A stretch of DNA of 29,528 bases. It comes from GW2011-AR18 sp038046085. GTDB lineage: Archaea > Nanobdellota > Nanobdellia > SCGC-AAA011-G17 > GW2011-AR18. Under the pieces are notes generated by a model. That model saw only the letters and a list, made by a program, of their open reading frames with translations. It was not told where the DNA came from and made no database searches. Made by a program: the position numbers and the translations under genes. The DNA is taken from positions 1-29,528 of the forward strand of contig JBBSWW010000038.1 of assembly GCA_038046085.1 (NCBI GenBank), in the 5' to 3' direction. Shown here piece by piece: positions 14,666-22,364 of the stretch; the stretch's first letter is position 1; each line of letters starts with the position of its first letter.

Positions 14666-15385
14666 ATGGTAAGAAATCACTTAGCAACAATCGCAGCGCC
14701 AAAAACGCTGAGAACAGAAAGGAAAGGTGGAGAGAAATGGATAGCTAGAGTAAGACCTGGAGCTCACCCATTACACAGAAGCCTTACACTAAATTACATA
14801 CTAAAAAATGTATTAAAACATGCAACATCAACAAAGGAAATTAATAAAATCTTATATGAAAAAAACTTAACAGTAGATAAAAAGATCAGATTAGACCATA
14901 AATTCGGAGTAGGCCTGATGGATGTTGTCGAGATAGAGAAATTAGGAGAGGCTTACAGAGTACTATTAAACAATAATGGAGAATTAGTGCTTAGAAAGAT
15001 CACAAAGAAAGATAGTGAACTGAAGATATTACAAGTTGTAAAGAAAACAATGATAAAAAAAGGAAAATTACAACTTACATTCCACGACGGAAGAAATCTT
15101 TCTGTTGACAAGACAAAATTAAATATCGGTGATAGTGTAATATTCGATCTTGGAAAAAAACAGGTAGTAAAAGAGATACCACTAGAAAATAATTCATTAG
15201 CTTTATTGAGTGGTGGAAAACATATAGGAAAGCTGGCAACAATCAAGGATATCATCAAAGTTAAAAATCTAGAAAAACCAAAAGTAGTTGTTGATATCGA
15301 CGGAAAAGAATATATAACATTAATGAGCTATGCTTTCGCTGTCGGTAAAAATAAACCAGAAGTAAACTTGGGAGAAAAAGAATGA
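14666..15385 (+). CDS. rps4e: 30S ribosomal protein S4e (eS4)
   Basis: Archaeal/eukaryotic-specific small-subunit protein, absent from bacteria, so it supports the archaeal assignment. It begins with the family N-terminus (NHLATIAAPKTLRTERKGG), an S4-like RNA-binding region with the DHKFGVGLMDVVEIEK core, and a KOW-like segment near the C-terminus (LLSGGKHIGKLATIKDI). 239 residues. Overlaps L5 by 4 nt. Confidence 0.96.
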   Translation: MVRNHLATIAAPKTLRTERKGGEKWIARVRPGAHPLHRSLTLNYILKNVLKHATSTKEINKILYEKNLTVDKKIRLDHKFGVGLMDVVEIEKLGEAYRVLLNNNGELVLRKITKKDSELKILQVVKKTMIKKGKLQLTFHDGRNLSVDKTKLNIGDSVIFDLGKKQVVKEIPLENNSLALLSGGKHIGKLATIKDIIKVKNLEKPKVVVDIDGKEYITLMSYAFAVGKNKPEVNLGEKE

Positions 15386-15897
15386 ACAAGATGAGAGAAC
15401 TCAGGATAGAGAAAATAACACTAAACATTGGAGTAGGAAGTCCTGGAGACAAACTAAACAATGCTAAAAAATTATTGCAGACAATCACAGGACTAAAACC
15501 TGTTGAGACAAGCAGCATAAAAAGAATCCCAACATGGGGAGTAAGACCAAAATTACCAATAGCATGCAAGGTAACAGTAAGAGGAAAGAAAGCTGAAGAA
15601 ATATTACAGAGATTATTAATGTCAAGAGAGAATAAATTATCAGCAAAAAAAATAGACACCTTCGGAAATTTTTCATTCGGAATAGAGGAATATATCACAA
15701 TACCTGGAGTAAAATATGATGCAACAATAGGAGTAATAGGACTAGAAGTTGCTGTAACATTAACAAGACCAGGATACAGGATAAAGAACAGAAGTTTACA
15801 GAAAAGAAAAATACCAACAAGACATCAGATAAAGAGAGATGATGTAATAGCATACTTAAAAGAAAGATTCAGTGTCAAGATAGAGGAGGCAGAATGA
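15382..15897 (+). CDS. rpl5: 50S ribosomal protein L5 (uL5)
   Basis: 5S rRNA-binding protein of the central protuberance. Motifs are IEKITLNIGVGSPGDKL, TSSIKRIPTWGVRPKLPIAC, the tip region IDTFGNFSFGIEEYITIPGV, and GLEVAVTLTRPGYRIKNR. 171 residues, the usual archaeal length. ATGA overlaps on both sides. Confidence 0.97.
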   Translation: MNKMRELRIEKITLNIGVGSPGDKLNNAKKLLQTITGLKPVETSSIKRIPTWGVRPKLPIACKVTVRGKKAEEILQRLLMSRENKLSAKKIDTFGNFSFGIEEYITIPGVKYDATIGVIGLEVAVTLTRPGYRIKNRSLQKRKIPTRHQIKRDDVIAYLKERFSVKIEEAE

Positions 15898-16124
15898 CTA
15901 CAAGTGATTATAGAAAAGCATTTGCACAACTAGAAGTAAAAAAAGCAAAGCTTGACAAATACAAAAAACATAATACTCCTAAGAAAAGAACAACAGGAAT
16001 AGGAACAAGAAAATGCAGGATATGCGGAAGATACGGAGCACATATAAGAAGCTACGGAATACACTTATGCAGAACCTGCTTCAGGGAGGAAGCTAAGAAC
16101 TTAGGTTTCAAGAAGTTCAGCTAA
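15894..16124 (+). CDS. rps14: 30S ribosomal protein S14 (uS14), zinc-binding, N-terminally extended
   Basis: Zinc-ribbon type S14 with four Cys in the expected positions, CRIC (41, 44) and CRTC (59, 62), around GRYGAHIRSYGIHL. At 76 residues it is about 20 longer than the typical archaeal form; the extra part is a basic helical N-terminus (SDYRKAFAQLEVKKAKLDKY). The start overlaps the L5 stop as ATGA, which supports the long form. Confidence 0.93.
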   Translation: MTTSDYRKAFAQLEVKKAKLDKYKKHNTPKKRTTGIGTRKCRICGRYGAHIRSYGIHLCRTCFREEAKNLGFKKFS

Positions 16125-16137
16125 AAAAATAACGAAA

Positions 16138-16527
16138 ATGATGAATGACCCAATATCAAATGCATTGACAACAATACTAAATGCAGAGAAAAAAGGAAAG
16201 AGCACATGTACAATAAAGCCTTTCTCAAACTTAGTAGTATCAATACTAGAATTGATGAAAACCAATGGATATATCTCTGAATTTAATAGTGTGAGCAATG
16301 CAAGAGGAGGATCAGTCCTCGTAAAATTAAACAAGAACATCAATGAATGCGGAGTAGTAAAACCAAGATTCTCATTCACAAAAAAGAATTATGAGATGTT
16401 TGAGAAAAGATATCTACCTGCTAAAGGATTAGGATTCTTCGTTGTAACAACATCAAAAGGTGTAATGACACACAAAGAGGCTTTAGATAAAGGGATTGGA
16501 GGGAAGCTAATAGCTTATTGTTACTAA
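16138..16527 (+). CDS. rps8: 30S ribosomal protein S8 (uS8)
   Basis: Binds helix 21 of 16S rRNA and the central small-subunit domain. Typical start NDPISNALTTILNAEKKG and the C-terminal core RYLPAKGLGFFVVTTSKGVM with the GIGGKLIAY end. The 13 nt before it form one of the longest gaps in the operon; a second in-frame ATG follows directly at 16141. Confidence 0.96.
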   Translation: MMNDPISNALTTILNAEKKGKSTCTIKPFSNLVVSILELMKTNGYISEFNSVSNARGGSVLVKLNKNINECGVVKPRFSFTKKNYEMFEKRYLPAKGLGFFVVTTSKGVMTHKEALDKGIGGKLIAYCY

Positions 16528-17081
16528 TGGCTCAAAAAACATATTCTCTTGAAGTTGAAGTACCTGAAGGTGTAACTGCAAATGTACAAGGAAACATACT
16601 AACAATAAAAGGACCAAAAGGAGAGGTAAAAAGAGAGATAGAGAATCCAAGATTTTCAATGAAAGCAGAATCAAAAACAGTAATACTTGCATTAAAACCA
16701 GGAGTGAAACAATCACAAAGAGACAAGATGCACATGAATTCATACCAATCACATATAAAAAATCTTATAGATGGAGTAATACACGGATATACAGCAAAGC
16801 TTAAGGTATGTTCAGGACATTTTCCAATGACAGTAACAATAGATTCAAACGGTAAATTTGCAGTAAAAAATTTCCTGGGAGAGAAAGTACCTAGAACTGT
16901 AAATATAAAACACGGAGTAAAAGTAGAGATACAGGGAGATATACTAATAGTAACAGGATTAAATAAGGAATTAGTAGGACAGACAGCAGCTGATCTAGAG
17001 CAGTTGACAAGAATAACAAATAGAGACAGAAGAATATTCCAGGATGGAATATATATAACAAAGAAACCGGGCGAGGAATAA
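16527..17081 (+). CDS. rpl6: 50S ribosomal protein L6 (uL6)
   Basis: Large-subunit protein near the sarcin-ricin loop. Two similar domains: an N-terminal one with VPEGVTANVQGNILTIKGPK and a C-terminal one with FLGEKVPRTVNIKHGVKVE and the end DRRIFQDGIYITKK. The ATG at 16527 shares a base with the S8 stop (TAATG) and is preferred over an in-frame TTG 9 nt upstream. 184 residues, normal. Confidence 0.96.
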   Translation: MAQKTYSLEVEVPEGVTANVQGNILTIKGPKGEVKREIENPRFSMKAESKTVILALKPGVKQSQRDKMHMNSYQSHIKNLIDGVIHGYTAKLKVCSGHFPMTVTIDSNGKFAVKNFLGEKVPRTVNIKHGVKVEIQGDILIVTGLNKELVGQTAADLEQLTRITNRDRRIFQDGIYITKKPGEE

Positions 17082-17083
17082 AA

Positions 17084-17608
17084 ATGAATGCACTATCACT
17101 AAGGAACAAAGCAAAATCAAAGAAACCAGAATTTGAAATGCAGAATGTAAATGTATATCCACAGAACAAAGGAAGATGGAGATTCCCAAGAGGATTGCAC
17201 AGCAAGATGAGAAATGCATTCAGAGGAAATCCAATAATGCCATCAATAGGATGGGGAAGCCCTAGAGAGGCAAGAGGATTATTAAGAGATGGATCAAAAG
17301 GGATACTTGTTGAAAATTTAAAACAAGTTGAACAACTGAAGAAAGAGGATGTAGCAATACTTGCAGCAAATGTAGGGTTGAAAAAAAGAGTATTATTATT
17401 ATCAAAACTACAAGAAAAAGGTGTAAGAGTATATAATGTAAAAGATTCGAATGCATTCATAGAAAATGTAAAGAAAAATCTTGAATCAAAAAAACAGGAT
17501 CATAAGAAGAGAGATGAAAAGAAAACAAAATCACAATTAGAGAGCGAGAAAAAAGCTGCTGAGAAAGAGAAGAAATCAGAGGAAAAACAAAATGAATCTA
17601 AGAAATAG
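17084..17608 (+). CDS. rpl32e: 50S ribosomal protein L32e (eL32) with charged tail
   Basis: Archaeal/eukaryotic-specific large-subunit protein. Core motifs are NKGRWRFPRGLHSKMRNAFR, PSIGWGSPREARGL and LAANVGLKKRVLLLSKLQEK. After about residue 130 the chain becomes a K/E-rich low-complexity tail of some 40 residues, and the whole protein (174 residues) is accordingly longer than the core. The tail's coding end overlaps the L19e start by 17 nt. Terminates in TAG. Confidence 0.95.
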   Translation: MNALSLRNKAKSKKPEFEMQNVNVYPQNKGRWRFPRGLHSKMRNAFRGNPIMPSIGWGSPREARGLLRDGSKGILVENLKQVEQLKKEDVAILAANVGLKKRVLLLSKLQEKGVRVYNVKDSNAFIENVKKNLESKKQDHKKRDEKKTKSQLESEKKAAEKEKKSEEKQNESKK

Positions 17609-18044
17609 AAAAAGGATGGCTTCCAGCATATTCAAGAGCGGAGAGGGAAGAGTATGGATGGATCCTAACAGGCTGAAAGATTTCAAAGAAGCAATCACAA
17701 AAGATGATTTAAGAAAGCTAAGTTTAGAAGGAGCACTTTTAATAAAACAGAAGAAAGGTGTCTCAAGATACTGGGCTAGGCATATAATCAAGCAGAAAAG
17801 AAAAGGAGCAAGAAAAGGAGTTGGCTCAAGAAAAGGAAAACAAACAGCAAGATCAGGAAAGAAAATATTATGGGTAAATAAAATCAGAGCACAAAGAGTT
17901 GAAATGACAGAGTATTTAAATAAAAACTTAATCACACAGGAAGTATATGGTGAGCTGAGAAAGAAAGCGAAGGGCGGGTTCTTCAGAAGCACAAGACATA
18001 TCAAGTTATATTTAACAGAACACAACCTATGGAATAAAAAATGA
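17592..18044 (+). CDS. rpl19e: 50S ribosomal protein L19e (eL19)
   Basis: Archaeal/eukaryotic-specific protein that bridges the subunits. Features are RKRMASSIFKSGEGRVWMDP, ITKDDLRKLSLEGALLIKQ and the basic RKGKQTARSGKKILWVNKIR. 150 residues, the usual length. The start lies inside the L32e tail, and the stop overlaps the L18 start by 4 nt. Confidence 0.96.
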   Translation: MNLRNRKRMASSIFKSGEGRVWMDPNRLKDFKEAITKDDLRKLSLEGALLIKQKKGVSRYWARHIIKQKRKGARKGVGSRKGKQTARSGKKILWVNKIRAQRVEMTEYLNKNLITQEVYGELRKKAKGGFFRSTRHIKLYLTEHNLWNKK

Positions 18045-18535
18045 AAATACACAAAGCTTACACATTAAAGTATAGAAGGAAGAGAGAGGGCAAGACTGAC
18101 TACAAAAGCAGACTTGGATTACTTGCTTCCAGAAGATTAAGAATAGTTGTAAGAAGAACATTAAGCAACATCCACGTACAAGTTGTTGAATATAGTCCTA
18201 CAGGAGATAAAACATTAATTTCTGTTGATAGTAGAGAATTATTAAAATATGGATGGAAAGGACATAGAGGAAATACAACAAGTTCTTATTTAACAGGAAT
18301 GTTATGCGGATTAAAAGCAAAAAAGAAAGGAATCAAAGAGGGAATATTAGATTTAGGATTAAATAGAGCAATAAAAGGATCAAGCTTATTTGCAGCAGTA
18401 AAAGGTTTAAAATTAAGTATAGAAGTACCATGCAATGAAGATTATTTCCCAAATGAAGAAAGAATAAAAGGACAGCATTTAAAAAAAGGAAATTATGATG
18501 AGGTAAGAAAGAAAATCTTAGAAAAATGGCAGTAA
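18041..18535 (+). CDS. rpl18: 50S ribosomal protein L18 (uL18)
   Basis: Binds 5S rRNA together with L5. Motifs are YRRKREGKTDYKSRLGLLAS, RRLRIVVRRTLSNIHVQVV, NTTSSYLTGMLCGLKAKKKG and LDLGLNRAIKGSSLFAAVKG. 164 residues, a little shorter than the usual archaeal form. The end overlaps S5. Confidence 0.96.
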   Translation: MKIHKAYTLKYRRKREGKTDYKSRLGLLASRRLRIVVRRTLSNIHVQVVEYSPTGDKTLISVDSRELLKYGWKGHRGNTTSSYLTGMLCGLKAKKKGIKEGILDLGLNRAIKGSSLFAAVKGLKLSIEVPCNEDYFPNEERIKGQHLKKGNYDEVRKKILEKWQ

Positions 18536-19245
18536 TGAAATCAAATTCAATAGAAGACTGGGTACCGAAAACAGAACTTGGAAGAAAAGTCAAGAACGGT
18601 GAGATAAAGGATCTAAGCCAGATACTAGATAGTGGATCAAAAATATTAGAACCAGAGATAGTTGACAAATTATTACCTGATTTAATAGTAGAATTAGTAG
18701 AAGTAGGACAGAGCAAAGGTAAATTCGGAGGAGGAAAAGAGAGTATCTGGAAACAGACACAGAAAAAAACTTCAGAAGGAAATACAATAAAATTCTCAGC
18801 ATTCGCAGCAGTAGGAAACAAAGATGGATATATTGGAGTTGGGTTTGGCGGAGCAAAAGAGACAGTCCCTGCAAGAGAGAAAGCAATAAGAACTGCAAAA
18901 TTAAACATTGTGAAGATAAGAAGAGGATGCGGATCATGGGCATGTGATTGCAGAACACCTCATTCAATACCATACAAAATCTCAGGAAAAAGCGGAAGCG
19001 TAAAAGTAGAATTATCTCCTGCACCAAGAGGAACAGGATTAAAATCAGAGAGAAAATGCGGCGTATTATTAGGATTGGCTGGTGTTAAAGATGTATACAC
19101 AAGAACAGAGGGAATAACAGCAACAAAGCTAAACTTATTAAAAGCATGTTATTATGCATTAAAGAATCTAACAACATTCAAGATGAAAGAGGGATCAGAA
19201 AAAGAAGTAGGATTAGTAGAAGGAAGCAGCAGAGCGTCAAAATGA
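18526..19245 (+). CDS. rps5: 30S ribosomal protein S5 (uS5)
   Basis: Small-subunit protein involved in decoding fidelity at the mRNA entry. The double-stranded RNA-binding-like domain has IKFSAFAAVGNKDGYIGVGF and AIRTAKLNIVKIRRGCGSW, and the C-terminal domain has LSPAPRGTGLKSERKCGVLL. The start is either the ATG at 18526 (10-nt overlap) or the ATG at 18535, which shares a base with the L18 stop (TAATG) and would shorten it by 3 residues. Confidence 0.95.
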   Translation: MAVMKSNSIEDWVPKTELGRKVKNGEIKDLSQILDSGSKILEPEIVDKLLPDLIVELVEVGQSKGKFGGGKESIWKQTQKKTSEGNTIKFSAFAAVGNKDGYIGVGFGGAKETVPAREKAIRTAKLNIVKIRRGCGSWACDCRTPHSIPYKISGKSGSVKVELSPAPRGTGLKSERKCGVLLGLAGVKDVYTRTEGITATKLNLLKACYYALKNLTTFKMKEGSEKEVGLVEGSSRASK

Positions 19246-19709
19246 AACTAGCAGTAATACAAGTCAGAGGGGGAATACACTTAAGCCCAGAACATAAACA
19301 GAGCTTAAACTATTTACAACTAAGAAAGAAAAATAGTTGTGTAATATTAGAGAATTCTCCAAGTTATATGGGAGCATTAGTAAAGCTAAAAGATTATGTC
19401 ACATGGGGAGAGGTAGATGAACAGACATTAAAATTATTACTGGAGAAGAGAGGAAGATTAGCAGGAAACCAATTAATAAGTGAAAATTATCTAAAAGAAA
19501 AAACAAAAATGGGCTTTGAGCAATTTGTAAAAAGTTTTGCTGAAAATAAAATAAAATTAAAAGATGTCCCCGGATTAAAAACTTATTTCAGATTAACACC
19601 ACCAAAAGGCGGATTTGAGAGAGAGGGAATAAAAAAACAGTTCAGTCTAGGTGGAGCATTAGGATATAGAAAAGATAATATAAATAATTTGCTAAGGAGA
19701 ATGATATGA
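19242..19709 (+). CDS. rpl30: 50S ribosomal protein L30 (uL30)
   Basis: 155-residue archaeal-type L30 (the L7-like long form). It starts MKLAVIQVRGGIHLSPEHKQ and shows TLNYL-like sequence (here SLNYLQLRKKNSCVI), SYMGALVKLKDYVTWGEVDE and FRLTPPKGGFEREGIKKQF. The frame is open further upstream, but the ATG at 19242 overlaps the S5 stop as ATGA and matches the family N-terminus. The stop overlaps the Yip1-family gene by 4 nt. Confidence 0.95.
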   Translation: MKLAVIQVRGGIHLSPEHKQSLNYLQLRKKNSCVILENSPSYMGALVKLKDYVTWGEVDEQTLKLLLEKRGRLAGNQLISENYLKEKTKMGFEQFVKSFAENKIKLKDVPGLKTYFRLTPPKGGFEREGIKKQFSLGGALGYRKDNINNLLRRMI

Positions 19710-20335
19710 ACTTCGTAAACAGAGCAATAGATGTATTAACAAAACCTACAAGATATTTCAAGAATATACAGAAAGAAGAGGGTGTAAAGAATGCATTCAT
19801 CTACTATGCAGTATTCTCATTAGTCTTTATTGCTATAGCATCAATAATAGGATATTTCACTCAAGGTTTATATTTAAAATTTTATTCAATGATCGGATTA
19901 GATTCAATAGCACAATTAACAAAAAATTCATTTGCAACAAGAAGTGTATTATTAATTTTCCTTATGAACTTAATCGTTTATCCTTTTATGCTAGCTTTTA
20001 GTTTCTTATGGGCAGGTATATTGCATGTATGGATATTAATCTTCAATGGAAAACAAGATTACAGCAAAACATACCAGTTATATGTATATACAAGAACACC
20101 AAGGTTTGTATTTGGATGGATACCATTTGTAAATTTCTTTGTTGGTATTTATAGTCTAATATTATTAATCTATGGAACAACTGAAGTACATAAAATAAAA
20201 TTCAGGACATCAGCATTAATGTATATAATCCCATATGTAATATGCCTGATACTTGGATTACTATTAATTGTCATGGCAGCATTATTCATAAATACAATCG
20301 CAACATTAAATCCAACAACATTAGGAGTACAGTAA
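19706..20335 (+). CDS. Yip1-family integral membrane protein inside the ribosomal operon
   Basis: A 209-residue polytopic protein of the Yip1 domain family, five-helix membrane proteins named after a eukaryotic Rab-interacting vesicle-traffic factor; prokaryotic members have no settled function. Hydrophobic segments lie at about 31-52, 80-112 (two), 135-156 and 168-195. The most diagnostic stretch runs from KQDYSKTYQLYVYTRTPRF into GWIPFVNFFVGIYSLILLIY and GTTEVHKIKF. It overlaps L30 by 4 nt and ends 1 nt before L15, so it is translated with the ribosomal proteins. Immediately downstream of L15 is SecY, so a link to membrane insertion or lipid organisation is attractive but unproven. Confidence 0.85.
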   Translation: MNFVNRAIDVLTKPTRYFKNIQKEEGVKNAFIYYAVFSLVFIAIASIIGYFTQGLYLKFYSMIGLDSIAQLTKNSFATRSVLLIFLMNLIVYPFMLAFSFLWAGILHVWILIFNGKQDYSKTYQLYVYTRTPRFVFGWIPFVNFFVGIYSLILLIYGTTEVHKIKFRTSALMYIIPYVICLILGLLLIVMAALFINTIATLNPTTLGVQ

Positions 20336-20336
20336 A

Positions 20337-20807
20337 ATGACAATCAACAAAAGAAAAAAATATACAAGAATGAGAGGAACATCTTCACATGGCTGGGGAT
20401 CAAAGAAAAAACATAGAGGGGCAGGACATAGAGGTGGAAAAGGAATGGCTGGTTCAGGAAAGAGAGCAGACCAGAAGAAACCTACAATATTAAACCTATA
20501 TGGAAATGACTACTATGGAAAGAAAGGATTCAGAAGACCTCAGAAAAAATTAGTCCATATCAGAACACTAAACCTTGTTGACTTGCAAAAAAATATTGAG
20601 AAGTATGTTAAGCAGAAACTAGTAACAAAAGAAGGAGAATTTTATGTTGTTGATTTAAGTAACTTAGGATATAATAAGTTATTAGGAAGAGGGATAGTAA
20701 ATGTAAAGCTTAAAGTAAGAGCAGATCATTATTCAGAGAGTGCAATTACTAAAATCGAAGAAAAAGGTGGTGTTGTTTTAAATAAGGAAGATGTCTCTGC
20801 TGACTAA
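20337..20807 (+). CDS. rpl15: 50S ribosomal protein L15 (uL15)
   Basis: Large-subunit protein with the basic Gly-rich N-terminal extension typical of archaea (RMRGTSSHGWGSKKKHRGAG, HRGGKGMAGSGKRADQKK) and the globular C-terminal part (LVDLQKNIEKYVKQKLV, YNKLLGRGIVNVKLKVRADH). 156 residues. Its last 17 nt overlap the SecY start. Confidence 0.96.
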   Translation: MTINKRKKYTRMRGTSSHGWGSKKKHRGAGHRGGKGMAGSGKRADQKKPTILNLYGNDYYGKKGFRRPQKKLVHIRTLNLVDLQKNIEKYVKQKLVTKEGEFYVVDLSNLGYNKLLGRGIVNVKLKVRADHYSESAITKIEEKGGVVLNKEDVSAD

Positions 20808-22182
20808 TATCTTATCATTCTTGCCACAGGTAAAAACTCCTGAGCAGAAAAACAGGCCATTTAAAGAAAAACTGAAATGGACCCTTATAGTTCTTGTAGC
20901 GTTTTTTATATTATCTGTAATACCATTATATGGTTTAGGTGAGAATGGGTTAGCAAGATTTGAACAATTATCTATAATTTTAGGTGCAAGTTTTGGTTCA
21001 ATAATGTCATTAGGAATAGGGCCAATAGTAACAGCATCAATAGTATTACAATTATTATCAGGATCAGGAATACTAAAGCTAGATTTAAGTTCAAAAGAGG
21101 GAAAATCAACATTCCAGGGATTACAGAAAATAGCATCAATATTCTTCATAATATTTGAGGCAGGAGTATATGTATTCATGGGCGGACTTGCACCAAATCC
21201 TGCACTAGCTGGGACGCCACAATATTTTACATTCCAACTAATATTAATAGGACAACTAATAGTTGGAGGATTCTTAGTATTATTCATGGATGAAGTGATA
21301 AATAAATGGGGATTCGGATCTGGAATAAGTTTATTCATTGCTGGAGGAGTAGCTTCAGAGGTAGTAATCAGAGCATTCAGTCCATTAAATAGTATAGGAC
21401 AGTGGGCATTTGGATCAGGACAACCACCAGTAGGAGCATTCCTAGTATTTTTTACATCATTATTAAGTGGAGCACCTAGAGAAGCACTAATAGCAATAGC
21501 AGCAATAATCGCAACAGTATTAGTTTTTGTTGTATCAGTATATGCACAAGCAATGAAAGTAGAGATACCTTTAAGTTTTGGAAGAGTAAGAGGCTTCGGA
21601 GTAAGATGGCCATTAAATTTCTTATATACAAGTAATATCCCTGTAATATTAATATCAGCATTATTAGCTAATGTACAATTAGCAAGTGGATTATTACAGA
21701 ACTGGGGATTAATATCAGCAACAGGAGCAACAGAATTATATTCATGGATAAGCGGGCCGCAACTAATAACTAATCTATTGACAGGATCATTTGTATTTTT
21801 AGATTTAGCAAGAGCATTGGCTTATATAACAATATTAGCATTAGGATCTGTAATTTTCTCAATATTCTGGGTACAGACAGCTGGAATGGATGCAGCATCT
21901 CAGGCAAAACAAATAAGAGCATCTGGACTTAGTATTGCTGGATTTAGAACTGATGAGAGAATATTAGAAAAAGTATTACAAAGATACATATTTCCTTTGA
22001 CTATAATGGGAGGATTATTTATAGGAGTAATTGCTGCTACAGCTGACTTATTAGGAGCATTATCTAGAGGAACAGGAATATTATTAGCAGTAATGATAAT
22101 CTACAAATTATATGAAGACATAGCAAAACATCACATGATGGACATGAACCCTGCTATGAAGAAATTGATGGGCGGAAGTTAA
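20791..22182 (+). CDS. secY: preprotein translocase subunit SecY (Sec61 alpha)
   Basis: Channel subunit of the Sec translocon, a ten-helix membrane protein. The 463-residue product opens with the usual amphipathic segment (LTNILSFLPQVKTPEQKNRP), then TM1, the plug region (GLGENGLARFEQLSIILGAS), and GIGPIVTASIVLQLLSGSG in TM2. Later blocks include FGSGISLFIAGGVASEVVIR, the cytoplasmic loop with VRGFGVRWPLNFLYTSNIPV, and the C-terminal GALSRGTGILLAVMIIYKLY. It ends the main operon. In many archaea adk follows; here the next genes lie on the other strand, and a remnant even overlaps the SecY stop by 3 nt. Confidence 0.97.
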   Translation: MSLLTNILSFLPQVKTPEQKNRPFKEKLKWTLIVLVAFFILSVIPLYGLGENGLARFEQLSIILGASFGSIMSLGIGPIVTASIVLQLLSGSGILKLDLSSKEGKSTFQGLQKIASIFFIIFEAGVYVFMGGLAPNPALAGTPQYFTFQLILIGQLIVGGFLVLFMDEVINKWGFGSGISLFIAGGVASEVVIRAFSPLNSIGQWAFGSGQPPVGAFLVFFTSLLSGAPREALIAIAAIIATVLVFVVSVYAQAMKVEIPLSFGRVRGFGVRWPLNFLYTSNIPVILISALLANVQLASGLLQNWGLISATGATELYSWISGPQLITNLLTGSFVFLDLARALAYITILALGSVIFSIFWVQTAGMDAASQAKQIRASGLSIAGFRTDERILEKVLQRYIFPLTIMGGLFIGVIAATADLLGALSRGTGILLAVMIIYKLYEDIAKHHMMDMNPAMKKLMGGS

Positions 22183-22364
22183 GCTTTTAAAGTTTCCTTA
22201 GCAAGTTCATCATGCAAAGGAACAGGAATTTTAACTTTATAATTAGTTGTTTGTTTAATTAATCTTGCATGTTCAAATTTAATTTTGTGAAGAACTTTAC
22301 AAATTATAACTAAATTATCTTTTTGAGTTGCGTATCATTGAGGTTCTTTTTCTAATGATACTAT
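22179..22364 (-). pseudogene. gene remnant with internal TGA
   Basis: Between the stop of the LytM-like gene (22365-22367) and a TAA that overlaps the SecY stop, the minus strand has one frame with coding-like sequence. It gives IVSLEKEPQ, an in-frame TGA (22335-22337), then 51 codons including DNLVIICKVLHKIKFEHARL, IKQTTNYKVKIPVPLHDELA and KETLKA. There is no start codon in a position to express the last part. It reads like the C-terminal end of a decayed gene; a TGG Trp codon mutated to TGA is possible. The family is not recognised. Confidence 0.45.

Noticed and set aside
19146..19241. Upstream extension of L30
   Set aside because: It lies inside S5 in another frame, and the L30 family N-terminus begins at the ATG at 19242.
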